A stretch of DNA of 64,000 bases from Streptomyces roseoviridis (GTDB taxonomy: Bacteria > Actinomycetota > Actinomycetes > Streptomycetales > Streptomycetaceae): the NCBI RefSeq assembly GCF_039535235.1, contig NZ_BAAAWU010000001.1:434001-498000 (forward strand), read 5' to 3'. The notes beneath the pieces are model-generated. The model was not told the DNA's origin, searched no databases, and saw only the letters and a program-made list of their open reading frames with translations. The position numbers were made by a program, and so were the translations under genes. This document shows, piece by piece, positions 43,652-52,577 of this stretch (the stretch's first letter is position 1; each line of letters starts with the position of its first letter).

Positions 43652-44428
43652 GTGCACCTGATATTCACGTCGGGGCGCCGGAGGTCGGTGCTCGCCGCCG
43701 TCCTGTGCGCCCTCGCCCTCGTCCTCGGACTTCCGGCGACCGCCCACGCCGCCGTGCTCCAGCCGCTGCCGCAGAACGCCGACGGCCTGGAGCTGACCTA
43801 CGCGCCGGTGTACGACTTCGACACCGACGGCTGCTACATGACGGCCGCCATCGGTGCCGACGGCACGCTCAACCCGGGGCTCAAGCTGGGCGGCACCGTC
43901 AACGGACAGTGCCACGACCCCGCCCAGCTGGCCGCCGCCAACTCCTACTCCCGCGCGAAGTGCAACAACGGCTGGTGCGCCGTCGTCTACGCCGGCTACT
44001 ACGAGAAGGACCAGGCCACCTGGGGACCGCTCGCCCTCGGGCACCGCCACGACTGGGAGCACGTGGTGGTCTGGATCAGCGGTGACCAGGTCCAGTACGT
44101 CTCGGTCTCGCAGCACAGCGGCTACCAGGTGGCCGCCCGGTCGGCGATCCGCTTCGACGGCACCCACCCCAAGATCGTCTACCACAAGGACGGCGCCTCC
44201 ACCCACTGCTACCGCTTCGCCGGCTCGGCCGACGAGCAGATCGAGAACGCCACCGGCGCCTGGTTCCGGCCCCGTCTGGTCGGCTGGAACGGTTATCCGG
44301 CCGGACTGCGCGAGAAGCTCACGGCCGCGGACTTCGGCTCGGCGACCCTCAAGATCCGGGACGCGGACTTCGCGAACGCCCTGGCCCGTTCCGAGCCGGC
44401 GGGCCTTCCGTTCGACCCCTACGCCTGA
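43652..44428 (+). CDS. Secreted NPP1/NLP (necrosis-inducing-like) protein
   Basis: A 258-residue exported protein. A signal peptide covers residues 1-35 (SVLAAVLCALALVLGLPATA), and the mature protein contains the NLP heptapeptide GHRHDWE, which in plant-pathogen toxins coordinates the metal needed for membrane damage. Other NLP features are the conserved cysteines (CYMTAAI, QCHD, KCNNGWC) and HSGYQVA. NLPs from oomycetes and Pectobacterium bind glycosyl-inositol-phosphoceramides and lyse plant membranes; many actinobacterial members have no tested activity. GTG 43652 follows AAGGAG. It is followed by a hairpin and the AfsR-type regulator gene. Confidence 0.9.
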   Translation: MHLIFTSGRRRSVLAAVLCALALVLGLPATAHAAVLQPLPQNADGLELTYAPVYDFDTDGCYMTAAIGADGTLNPGLKLGGTVNGQCHDPAQLAAANSYSRAKCNNGWCAVVYAGYYEKDQATWGPLALGHRHDWEHVVVWISGDQVQYVSVSQHSGYQVAARSAIRFDGTHPKIVYHKDGASTHCYRFAGSADEQIENATGAWFRPRLVGWNGYPAGLREKLTAADFGSATLKIRDADFANALARSEPAGLPFDPYA

Positions 44429-44505
44429 GCCGGGCGGTCCCAGGCGGCCCGCACCGGCCGCGGCCGAAGGCTCCCGGCCGGACCCGCGGACCTTTGCGCT
44501 GGTCC

Positions 44506-44543
44506 GGACCGGTGCCGGACGGACCGGGGTCCGGTGCCGGTCC
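44506..44543. terminator. Hairpin between NPP1-like and AfsR-type genes
   Basis: A 15-bp stem (44506-44520 with 44529-44543) with two G-U pairs. Each arm also contains CCGGTGCCGG, so the site is both an inverted and a direct repeat. It could end the NPP1 transcript or be a binding site upstream of the regulator gene. Confidence 0.45.
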
Positions 44544-44666
44544 GGTTCCGGCCCCGGATCCGTCCGGTTCCGGCCTCTTCCGACGTCTGGAGGGTTCCGA
44601 CAAAGGTCCTGGGCGCGCCGGTGGGGATACTGGGACCCCACGAAACAGAGCGACAGGGAGGGCCGG

Positions 44667-47600
44667 GTGGAGTTCCGCCTGCTCGGGACGGTGTCCATCG
44701 CGGCCGAGACGGGTGAACTGCCGCTCGGCCCCGCCAAGCGGCGCAGCGTGCTCGCCGCGCTGCTGCTGCGCGCCAACTCCGCCGTCCCCGTGGACCGGCT
44801 GATCGACACGGTCTGGGACGAGGACCCGCCCGCGCGGGCCCGCACCGTCGTCCAGGGACACGTCTCCCGGCTGCGGGCGCTCTTCGACCAGGGCGGCGCG
44901 GGCGACTACGGGGTCGAGCTGGCCACGCACACCCAGGCGTACGAGCTGCGCATGCCCGAGCAGCTGCTCGACACCCACCGCTTCGACGAGCTGGTCCAGC
45001 TCGCCGGGCACCAGAAGCACCCGGCGGACGCCGTCCTGATGCTCCGTGAGGCGCTGGCGCTGTGGCGCGGCCCCGCCCTGACCGGGACGGTGGCCAGCGA
45101 GCCGCTGCTCGTCGCGGCCCGGGCCCTGGAGGAGACCCGGTTGGTGACGGTCGAGCAGCTGGCCGCGGCGCACGGGCGGCTCGGCGAGCACGCGAAGGCG
45201 GCGGCCCTGCTGCGCGCGGAGGCGGCGGCGCACCCGCTGCGCGAGTCCCTGGCGGCGGCGTTGATGCTGTCGCTGTACCGGGCGGGGCACCAGTCGGACG
45301 CCCTGGACGTCTACCACCGCACGCGCACCCAGCTGGCGGAGGAGCTGGGCGTGGACCCGGGCCCGGCGCTGCGGGCCGCGTACGAGGCGGTGCTGCGGGG
45401 GCTGGCGCCCGCGGGACAGACCGTGCCCTGGCCCGAGGCCGCGTACGGGGCCCCCGGCCCGCACCCCGGCCCCTGGACCGACGGCACGTCAGGGGCCGCC
45501 GCGACGGGCGCGCCGTACGACGGCCTGCCGGGCGGCGGGCACCGGGAGGACGCTGGCCCGCGCGAGGGCATCCCGCACGCCGGCCCCGCGGGCACCGGCT
45601 CCCCCGGTCCCGCCTCCTCGGGCACCGGCACCCCCGGTCTCCGCTCCCCCGGTCCCGGCTTCCCCGGTGCCGGTCTGCCGGGCGCAGGGGCGTCCCCCGA
45701 CGGCGGCGCGTCCTCGGGCGACGCCGCCTCAGCCGCCGGGCACGAGGACGGCACCGCCGGCCCGGCGGCACCCGCTCCGCCCGCCCTGCCCGCGCCGGAT
45801 CTGCTGCCCCGCACCCCGCGGGGGTTCCTCGGCCGCGAGCGTGAGCTCGCGGCGCTCGACGCGGCGGTCGACACGGCCCGGGTGGCCCTGGTGACCGGCC
45901 CCGCCGGAGTCGGCAAGACCGCGCTCGCCCTGCAGTGGGCGCACCGGCGGGCCGGGGACTTCCCCGACGGCGTGCTCTACGCCGACCTGCGGGGCTTCAG
46001 CGCCGACGACGGGCTCGACGCCCTCGACGTCCTCCGGGAGTTCCTGCCCGCCCTCGGCGTGCCGCCGCGCCGGATCCCGGAGTCGCCGACGGCGGCCGCC
46101 GCGCTGTACCGGTCGCTCACCGAGGACCGGGCGCTGCTCGTCGTCCTCGACAACGTGCGCGGCGCCGACCGGGCCAGGCCCCTGCTGCCCGCCGGGGCGC
46201 ACAGCGCCACCGTGGTGACCTCGCGGCTGCGGCTCGGCGGGCTCGTGGTGTCCGAGCTGGCCCGGCCGGTGCCGCTCGGCGTCCTCGGCCTCGACGAGTC
46301 CGCGGCCCTGCTCGCGGCGGCGGTCGGCACGGACCGGGTCGCGGCGGAACCGGCCGCCGCCAGGCGGCTCGCCGAACTGTGCGACGGGCTGCCGCTCGCC
46401 CTGCGGGTGACCGCTGCGCAGCTGGCCGCCCGCCCGCACTGGCGGCTCGCGGATCTCGCCGACGAACTCGCCGACGAGCAGCGGCGCCTGGCACTGCTGT
46501 CGGTGGGCGGTGCCGAGGAGGACGCCGAGGGCGCGGGCGTGGCCGCCGCGCTGCGGCTGACCGTGCAGGGCCTGCCGGCGGAGGCGGCGCGGCTGTTCCG
46601 GCAGATGGGCGTGGCGCCGGGGACGGACCTGGACCGGCACGCCGCCGCCGCGCTCCTGGACGGTACGCCGGCGGTCGCCGCGGAGGCCCTCGACCGGCTC
46701 TGCGACGCGCACCTGCTCTCCGAGTACGCGCCGGGCCGGCACACCGTGCACGACCTGGTACGGCTGTACGCGCGCAGCCTGGAACCCGACGAGGACGCGC
46801 TGCTGCGACTGCTCGACCACTACACCCTGACGGCCATGGCCGCGGCGCGGGCGGCGGAGCCGGACGACCTGCCGTGCTGCGCGGCTCCGCCGGACGCCAG
46901 GACGCCCCGTACCGCCGTGCGCTTCGCGGGCCGCGACGCGGCGCTGCTCTGGTACGCGGCCGAGCGCGACAACCTGGCGGCGGCCGTCGCCGCCGCCCGG
47001 GCGGCCGGGCACCACGACCGGGCCTGGCGGCTCGCCGTCCTGCAGTGGCCGTACATCCTGTGGAACAGCCACGACGGCTGGGTGCCGCTGCTCGAGGACG
47101 CCGTGGACTCGGCCGCGCGGGTGGACGACCCCGACGCCGAGTCCCGGGCCCGGGCGCTCCTCGGCTGGCTGCTGACCCAGGACGGCCGCCTGGCCGAGGC
47201 CCTGGTGCACCTGCGGCTCGCTCCCGCGCTCGCGGCCCGTGCGGGCGAACGGTCCAGTGAGGCGACGGCCCTGGTCAACCTCGCGGTCGCACTGGACCGG
47301 ACCGGAGTGACCGAGGAGTCCCTCGCCCACACGGCACGGGCCGCCGAACTCGTCCGTGGCAGCGGTGACGTGATGACCGAACTCCTCGCCCTGGAGCACC
47401 GCGCCCGCCAGCTCCTCGCGGTGGGTGACCCGCGCGGGGCCCTCGCCTGTGCGCGCGAGGGCCTGGCGCTGGACGGCGACACCGTCAACGGCCTGGTCGG
47501 CATCCGCCAGAGCGAACTGACCGCCACGGCCGGCGCCGCCCTGCTGGACCTGGGCCGCCCCGCCGAGGCCCGTGCCACCCTCACCCGGGCTCGTGAGCTC

Positions 47601-47675
47601 GGTCTGGCCCACGGGTACCAGGAGAGCGTCCGCCGCGTGGAGACCCAGCTGCTCCGCATCCGCGAGACGGCCTGA
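44667..47675 (+). CDS. AfsR/SARP-type transcriptional regulator with NB-ARC and TPR domains
   Basis: A 1002-residue regulator. The N-terminal OmpR-like winged helix (residues 1-90, VEFRLLGTVSIAAETGELPL) is followed by the bacterial transcriptional activation domain (95-245, HRFDELVQLAGHQKHPADAV). A Pro/Gly linker with repeats such as GPGFPGAGLPGAGAS spans about 255-370. The NB-ARC ATPase has its P-loop in GPAGVGKTALAL and the CDGLPLALRVTAAQLA motif; TPR repeats follow from about 790. In Streptomyces coelicolor the related AfsR integrates signals to switch on secondary metabolism. No biosynthetic cluster is adjacent, so the targets are unknown. GTG 44667 follows GGGAGG. Confidence 0.92.
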   Translation: MEFRLLGTVSIAAETGELPLGPAKRRSVLAALLLRANSAVPVDRLIDTVWDEDPPARARTVVQGHVSRLRALFDQGGAGDYGVELATHTQAYELRMPEQLLDTHRFDELVQLAGHQKHPADAVLMLREALALWRGPALTGTVASEPLLVAARALEETRLVTVEQLAAAHGRLGEHAKAAALLRAEAAAHPLRESLAAALMLSLYRAGHQSDALDVYHRTRTQLAEELGVDPGPALRAAYEAVLRGLAPAGQTVPWPEAAYGAPGPHPGPWTDGTSGAAATGAPYDGLPGGGHREDAGPREGIPHAGPAGTGSPGPASSGTGTPGLRSPGPGFPGAGLPGAGASPDGGASSGDAASAAGHEDGTAGPAAPAPPALPAPDLLPRTPRGFLGRERELAALDAAVDTARVALVTGPAGVGKTALALQWAHRRAGDFPDGVLYADLRGFSADDGLDALDVLREFLPALGVPPRRIPESPTAAAALYRSLTEDRALLVVLDNVRGADRARPLLPAGAHSATVVTSRLRLGGLVVSELARPVPLGVLGLDESAALLAAAVGTDRVAAEPAAARRLAELCDGLPLALRVTAAQLAARPHWRLADLADELADEQRRLALLSVGGAEEDAEGAGVAAALRLTVQGLPAEAARLFRQMGVAPGTDLDRHAAAALLDGTPAVAAEALDRLCDAHLLSEYAPGRHTVHDLVRLYARSLEPDEDALLRLLDHYTLTAMAAARAAEPDDLPCCAAPPDARTPRTAVRFAGRDAALLWYAAERDNLAAAVAAARAAGHHDRAWRLAVLQWPYILWNSHDGWVPLLEDAVDSAARVDDPDAESRARALLGWLLTQDGRLAEALVHLRLAPALAARAGERSSEATALVNLAVALDRTGVTEESLAHTARAAELVRGSGDVMTELLALEHRARQLLAVGDPRGALACAREGLALDGDTVNGLVGIRQSELTATAGAALLDLGRPAEARATLTRARELGLAHGYQESVRRVETQLLRIRETA

Positions 47676-47889
47676 GACCGGCGCGACCTCGGAACGGCGA
47701 CGCACCGGGCAGCGCGCCCCCGGGAAGCGGACCTCGCGCCGTCTGACCCCGGGTCGCGCAGGGCCGGCCGGGGATCGCGCCGGTCTCCGCGCCCGTCCCG
47801 CGCCTGCCCCGCGCCCCGTCGCGCGGCCTTCTCGCGGCCTTCTCGCGGCCCGACGGAGGCCCGAGGGCCCCGGGGGAGGACCGGAGGAC

Positions 47890-48831
47890 TCACCCGGGCC
47901 AGGTCCGGCCCGGCGGGCCCGGTGGCGGCGGGTCGAGGTCCGCCTTCAGGTCGGCGCAGAGGCGGCCGTGCAGGGCACCGGCCGTGGGGCCGGGGGTGAG
48001 GCCGGACGCGAGCTGCCAGTAGCGGCCGATCAGCGGATCGGCGCTCTTCGACAGCAGGCCGGCGAGCCGGCGACGGAAGGCGGGGCTGTCGCGGGTGCGC
48101 AGGGCGGCGGCGTACGCGGCGACGAAGCAGTCCAGTGACTGTCCGGCCCGCGTGCCGGAGGCGTCCGGCTCGGCCACGGCCAGCTCGTACGCCTCGCCCA
48201 GGCCCGCGTACAGCGCGCTCGGCCGGTGTTCGACACCCGCGAGGTGCACGACCGGGGCGGCGGCGCGGGAGACGAGGGCGTGCAGGCGGGCGAAGGCGAG
48301 CACCTGGGCGGGGGTGGGGTCGTCCGGTGGCCGCGGCACGGCCGCGTCGAGGACCGCGGCGGTGAGCGGCGCCGGCAGGCGTACGGGCAGGGTGCGCCGC
48401 CAGAAGCGCGCGAGGGCCGTCGTGTCGGGGGGCAGGGACAGCCCGCCGAGGAGCCGTAGCCGTTGCGCCCGTTCCCCCGGCGCGCAGTCCCGCAGGAGCA
48501 GCAGCGCCGCCTCCCGCCACCGCAGCGCGGCCAGCCGGCCGCGCGTCTCGTCCAGTCGGTGCGCGACGACGTCATCGAGCGCGTCCTCCTCGTCCAGGAC
48601 GCGGGCCACGTCGGGGACCGGCAGGTCGAGGGTGCGCAGCGACCGGATGAGCCGTAGCCGGTCCAGCGCTTCGGGCCCGTACCGCCGGTGCCCGCCGCCG
48701 CTGCGGGCGGCCTCGGGCAGCAGCCCCCGGTCGGAGTAGAAGCGGACGGTCTTCACGGTGACGCCGGCCCGCGCGGCGAGGTCGCCGATGCTCCACGGTC
48801 CGCCGTCGTCGGTGGTGACGTCCAGTCCCAT
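47890..48831 (-). CDS. MerR-family transcriptional regulator
   Basis: A 313-residue regulator. The N-terminal winged helix (WSIGDLAARAGVTVKTVRFY followed by DRGLLPEAARSGGGHRRYG) is classical MerR, then a coiled-coil helix. The C-terminal 190 residues are helical and resemble ligand-binding regions of large MerR proteins but match nothing I can name. No metal-binding cysteine cluster is seen, so an organic ligand is more likely. It is divergent from the double hydrolase gene, whose promoter shows the 19-bp spacer typical of MerR activation. Confidence 0.88.
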   Translation of the reverse strand: MGLDVTTDDGGPWSIGDLAARAGVTVKTVRFYSDRGLLPEAARSGGGHRRYGPEALDRLRLIRSLRTLDLPVPDVARVLDEEDALDDVVAHRLDETRGRLAALRWREAALLLLRDCAPGERAQRLRLLGGLSLPPDTTALARFWRRTLPVRLPAPLTAAVLDAAVPRPPDDPTPAQVLAFARLHALVSRAAAPVVHLAGVEHRPSALYAGLGEAYELAVAEPDASGTRAGQSLDCFVAAYAAALRTRDSPAFRRRLAGLLSKSADPLIGRYWQLASGLTPGPTAGALHGRLCADLKADLDPPPPGPPGRTWPG

Positions 48832-48881
48832 GCCGACCAGCCTACTGAGGGTCCGTCAGCGCTCCGGCGCCGGCTTCCGTG

Positions 48882-48912
48882 TTGAACCTCCCCCAGGGGG
48901 AGTTCCTACGGT
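48882..48912 (+). promoter_or_regulatory. MerR-type promoter with 19-bp spacer and operator dyad
   Basis: TTGAAC (-35, 48882-48887) and TACGGT (-10, 48907-48912) are separated by exactly 19 bases. The spacer holds the perfect dyad CTCCCCC-A-GGGGGAG (48888-48902). Overlong spacers with a central dyad are the hallmark of promoters that MerR proteins activate by untwisting DNA. Confidence 0.75.
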
Positions 48913-48960
48913 TCCGGCGCGACGCGAGGCGACGCGAAGGACAGCGCAGAGGAGAGCGTG

Positions 48961-50451
48961 ATGGCCGTTTTCGTGCTGGTGTCGGGGCCCTTCACCGGAG
49001 GGTGGGTGTGGCAGGAGGTGGTGGGACGGCTGCGGGCGGCCGGGGCCGAGGCGTACGCGGTGACGCTGTCCGGCATGGAGAAGAAGGCGGGGACCGCGGG
49101 CGTCCCGGCCGGGGAGGTGGATCTGGAGGCCCATGTCGAGGACGTGGTGCGGGTGATCGACGGCATCGGGGCCCGTGAACTCGTCCTCGTGGGGCACGAC
49201 TACGGGATCCATCCGGTGCTCGGGGCCGCCGACCGGCGGCCGGACCGGTGCGGGCGGGTGGTGTTTCTGGACGCGGGGATGCCGGCGGACGGCGATCCGG
49301 CGGCGGCATCGCTCCCGGACGGTTCCGTCGCGGGTGCGGCCGACGGTCTCGTCCCGGCCCCCTCGGGCGGGCGGTGGGAGCGTTGGGGCAGCACGGCGGG
49401 CCTGTCGGCCGGGGACCTGGCGCGGCTCGACCGGCTGGCCGTGCCGCAGCCGGTGCGGACGCTGACCCAGCCGCTGCGGCTCACCGGCAGCCCCTTCGAC
49501 CGGCCGGTGACGGGCGTGCTGTGCACCGCGAACGGTTCGGGGATCTCGATGGTGGAGATGCTGGTGGCGTCGGGCCCGCCACGGTTCGCGGTGCTCGCCG
49601 GTCCCCGCGTGGGCTTCTTCGAACTGGACACCGGCCACTGGCCGATGCTCTCCGCGCCCGGCCCGCTGGCCGACGTGCTGCTGCGGGCCGCGATCGGCGA
49701 GGGGACGCGGCTGACCGTCCCGGACGCGGCGACGCCGCCCGCGCACGCGGGGTCCTTCCTCCTCGACGAGCCGGAGCGGCCCCGGGTGCGCCGGGGCCGG
49801 GTCGATCTGCACCTCCCGGAGGCCGGGGGCCCGCGTCCGGCGGTGCTGTTCGTGCACGGCGGCCCCGTGTCCGCGGAGCAGCGGCCCACGCCGCGCGACT
49901 CGGCGACGTTCCTCGGGTACGGGCGTCTCGTGGCGGGCCAGGGCCTGGTCGGTGCCACCCTGGACCACCGGCTGTACGGGCTCGGGGCCTTTCCGCGGGC
50001 GGCCGGGGACCTCGCGGAGGCGGTGGAGCTGGTCCGGGCGGACCCGCGGGTCGACGGGGAGCGGATCGCGCTGTGGTTCTTCTCCGCCGGCGGTCTGCTC
50101 GCGGCGGACTGGCTGGCGCAGGCGCCGCCGTGGTTGCGGTGCGTGGCGCTGACCTGTCCGCTCCTCGCGCCGCCGCCGGACTGGCGCGCGGTGCCCGCCC
50201 GGTTCGATCCGGTGAGGGCGGTGGGGGCGTCGGGCCCGCCGGTCGTGCTGACCCGGGCGGGCCTGGAGAACCCGGTGTTCCAGGCGACGGTCGACGCCTT
50301 CCGTGCCGCCGCCGACCGCTCGGGCGCCACCGTCGACCTGATCGACGTCCCCACGGCCCGCCACGGCTTCGAGACCCTGGACCACACCGAGGAGACCCGG
50401 GCGGCGGTGCGCCGCGCGGCGCGGGCGGTGCGGCGGTACGTGACGGGGTGA
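48961..50451 (+). CDS. Fusion of two alpha/beta hydrolase domains
   Basis: A 496-residue protein. Domain 1 (1-240) resembles plant-type esterase/hydroxynitrile lyase proteins (FVLVSGPFTGGWVWQEVVGR), but the nucleophile elbow is GHDYG with Asp80 in place of Ser; His226 is in TGHWPM. Domain 2 (about 265-496) resembles dienelactone hydrolase-like peptidases, with AVLFVHGG for the oxyanion hole, Ser375 in FFSAGG and His468 in RHGFE. An Asp nucleophile is normal for haloalkane dehalogenases and epoxide hydrolases, so domain 1 may have such activity or may be inactive. Control by the divergent MerR regulator is likely. An AGAGGAG-type site precedes the ATG. Confidence 0.82.
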   Translation: MAVFVLVSGPFTGGWVWQEVVGRLRAAGAEAYAVTLSGMEKKAGTAGVPAGEVDLEAHVEDVVRVIDGIGARELVLVGHDYGIHPVLGAADRRPDRCGRVVFLDAGMPADGDPAAASLPDGSVAGAADGLVPAPSGGRWERWGSTAGLSAGDLARLDRLAVPQPVRTLTQPLRLTGSPFDRPVTGVLCTANGSGISMVEMLVASGPPRFAVLAGPRVGFFELDTGHWPMLSAPGPLADVLLRAAIGEGTRLTVPDAATPPAHAGSFLLDEPERPRVRRGRVDLHLPEAGGPRPAVLFVHGGPVSAEQRPTPRDSATFLGYGRLVAGQGLVGATLDHRLYGLGAFPRAAGDLAEAVELVRADPRVDGERIALWFFSAGGLLAADWLAQAPPWLRCVALTCPLLAPPPDWRAVPARFDPVRAVGASGPPVVLTRAGLENPVFQATVDAFRAAADRSGATVDLIDVPTARHGFETLDHTEETRAAVRRAARAVRRYVTG

Positions 50452-50493
50452 GCGTACGGGTTCGCCGGACGGTCCGGTGCGGGGCGGACCGAA

Positions 50494-50531
50494 GGGGCGG
50501 CGCCGGTGGCCTCGCGGTCCGGTGCCGCCCC
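50494..50531. terminator. 13-bp hairpin between convergent genes
   Basis: GGGGCGGCGCCGG pairs with CCGGTGCCGCCCC (one G-U pair) across a 12-base loop, between the hydrolase and a secreted-protein gene. Confidence 0.65.
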
Positions 50532-50545
50532 GCCCCGCGGGGGCG

Positions 50546-51211
50546 TCAGTTCACGAACACCACCGGGCTGCCGGCCTGGCTGGTGTCGCGCACCGGTCCG
50601 TACTTGGCGCTGAAGTAGCCGTTGGCCGGACAGGTGGACGGGCCGCTGTACTTGGTGAAGAGCTGGTTGGAGAAGGTGAGCGAGTTGTCGGCGTTGTTCG
50701 GCGTGGCCGTGAGGCTGCCGGCCCGGTAGACGCAGGTCGTGACGCCCAGAATGGTGTTGATCTTCAGGGTCGTCTGGATCGGGCCCGCGGCGCCCGCGGA
50801 GACGGTGAGGCCGCTCGCGGAGGCCACGGCCGCGGCGAACGGCAGGTTGTTGACGGTGATGCTCTGCACGCCGGTGGCGCCGGTGATGTTGGTGGTGCAG
50901 CTGCTGAGGGTGTGGGCGGTGACCGTCTCCGTGGCCGTACCGGGGGCGGTCGGGTTGCTGTTCACGGTGGCGGTGAAGGCGGAGCTGTTGCAGGTGATGC
51001 CGGTGCTGCCGCCCAGGGTGGTGGCTATCTTCGCCTGGGACCCGGAGGCCAGGGAGGCGGAGAGCACGTCACCGGCGGCGACGGCGGTGCCGCCCGCGCT
51101 GCCGGTGGTCAGGACGTTGCCGGCGGAGGCGGTCGCGGAGGCGGAGGCGGTCACCGCGAGCACGGTGGCGACGGCGGCTCCGAAGGCCGCGGAGAGAGCA
51201 CGCTTGTCCAT
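50546..51211 (-). CDS. Secreted four-cysteine protein, second member
   Basis: A 221-residue exported protein (signal peptide MDKRALSAAFGAAVATVLAV ... SASA). The mature part is Thr/Ser/Ala/Val-rich and beta-type. Its cysteines in GITCNSS, SSCTTNITG, VTTCVYR and STCPANGYFSAKYG align in order with those of the protein at 42328-42987, including the following C-terminal aromatic segment. No function is known. AAAGGAA lies before the ATG. It is divergent from the TetR gene with 479 bases between. Confidence 0.8.
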   Translation of the reverse strand: MDKRALSAAFGAAVATVLAVTASASATASAGNVLTTGSAGGTAVAAGDVLSASLASGSQAKIATTLGGSTGITCNSSAFTATVNSNPTAPGTATETVTAHTLSSCTTNITGATGVQSITVNNLPFAAAVASASGLTVSAGAAGPIQTTLKINTILGVTTCVYRAGSLTATPNNADNSLTFSNQLFTKYSGPSTCPANGYFSAKYGPVRDTSQAGSPVVFVN

Positions 51212-51690
51212 GGGGGTTCCTTTCGCACGATGGCGGAGGGTGGAAGAACGCGATGGTCGGCGTGGGTGCGGTGGGCGCACGGGGGACGTACGCACACCGC
51301 TGGAGGTACGAGGGGGTGCGCCGTGGTGGGGATCACGCACCGGCACGCGCCGGTCGCGGCTCCGGCGTCGCCGGGGCCGCCGGCGAGGACGCCGGGGGCG
51401 ACGGGGACACCGCTGGAGACGGCGAGAGGCGTGGGCACGGTGGCGTGGTGACACGGCGGCACCATGAGGGCGACGGCCGCCGCCGGAACGATCCGGCGCC
51501 ACGGATCTCCGGCAGCGGTGTCGCGATACGGGGTGGAGCGTAATACTCGGTGTGCGGTGCGCGGCGGCGGCGCATCCCGTCCCACTGGGGTGCGGCTCCA
51601 CCGGATCGCCCGGAGCACCGAGAGGAAAACCCACGAGGGTTGTAATCCTGTCGAGTATGTGACGTCAACAACCGCAGAAGGATGTGGCCG
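51212..51690. promoter_or_regulatory. 479-base divergent gap, no gene seen
   Basis: No frame here looks coding. The part nearest the TetR gene (51540-51690) is less GC-rich, contains GTAATACTCGG and GTTGTAATCC, and carries GTCAACAA at 51665, which resembles the half-site of the dyad downstream of tetR. It probably holds the tetR promoter. Confidence 0.4.
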
Positions 51691-52398
51691 ATGACGAGCG
51701 TTCGCGGCGCCGAGGAGGAACTGGTCCTGCCGGGAGCCCGCACGGGCCGCGAGCCCGAGCGCTCGCTGCGCCCCGGTCCGCGCCGGCTGACCCCCGAGCA
51801 GGTGGCCTCCCGTCAGCGGGAGCGGCTCCTCGACGGTGTGGCCCGCACGGTCGCGGCGAACGGCTACACGGGCGCGCGGATCAGTGACATCTGCCGGACC
51901 GCCGGGGTGACCCGTCCGGTGTTCTACGAGCTGTTCTCCGGCAAGGAGGACGCGGTGCTCGCCGCGTACCGGGGCGGGACGCAGACCGTGGTGCGGGCCA
52001 TGCAGCGGGCCTACGACGAGGCCGGTGGGGCGGGCGACTGGCCGGTGGCGGTGCGGGCCGGGCTGCGGGTGCTGCTGACCCTGCTGGCGCAGACGCCGGC
52101 CTTCGCCACGATGGTGGTGGAGATCGAGTCCGTCGGGCCCGCGGGGCGCCGGGCCCGGACCGAACTTCTGGCCGATTTTCGTCGGTTCTTCGCGGACGCG
52201 CCGCCGGGCCCGCCCGGCGTGGAGCGGGCGGAGCTGGTGGACACGGTGGTCGGCGCGGTGCACGCGGCGGTGCACCGGGCGGTCGACGAGGGCCGGTTCA
52301 CGGAAGCGGGCGCGGGGCCCGGCGGGCTTCCCGGTCTCCTGGACGTGCTCGTGCACGTCGTCGTGACGCCCTTCGCCCGGCCCGATGATCCTGAATGA
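51691..52398 (+). CDS. TetR-family transcriptional regulator
   Basis: A 235-residue regulator. The N-terminal 35 residues are an extension; the helix-turn-helix is ANGYTGARISDICRTAGVTR followed by PVFYELFSGKEDAVL. The remainder is the all-helical ligand/dimer domain. ATG 51691 is preferred over 51682 because GAAGG is correctly spaced for it. The two genes that follow (DUF6230, DUF6114) are commonly found beside such a TetR gene in Streptomyces, and the gap after tetR contains a dyad that may be its operator. Confidence 0.88.
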   Translation: MTSVRGAEEELVLPGARTGREPERSLRPGPRRLTPEQVASRQRERLLDGVARTVAANGYTGARISDICRTAGVTRPVFYELFSGKEDAVLAAYRGGTQTVVRAMQRAYDEAGGAGDWPVAVRAGLRVLLTLLAQTPAFATMVVEIESVGPAGRRARTELLADFRRFFADAPPGPPGVERAELVDTVVGAVHAAVHRAVDEGRFTEAGAGPGGLPGLLDVLVHVVVTPFARPDDPE

Positions 52399-52399
52399 T

Positions 52400-52432
52400 C
52401 GTCAACAGGCTTTTGTTACTGACTAGTTGACG
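52400..52432 (+). promoter_or_regulatory. AT-rich promoter region with CGTCAAC/GTTGACG dyad
   Basis: CGTCAAC (52400-52406) and GTTGACG (52426-52432) form a 7-bp inverted repeat with 19 bases between, inside an AT-rich stretch that starts just after tetR. GTCAAC also occurs upstream of tetR at 51665. It is a likely TetR site controlling the DUF6230 gene. Confidence 0.45.
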
Positions 52433-52577
52433 CGAGTTATAACCGCGCGTACGGTCCGTTTCGGTTCCCTGCGGCACGGCCGCCTCCGCACGAGTCCGGG
52501 AAGACCCAGGTGGATGGGGAACCGTCCGCGCCAGGACGTCGCCGCGCTCTGTTTCCTCATCACGTCAGGAGCACCGC

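Noticed and set aside
51253..51543. A 96-codon plus-strand frame in the gap before tetR
   Set aside because: Low-complexity Gly/Arg sequence with no domain or ribosome binding site.
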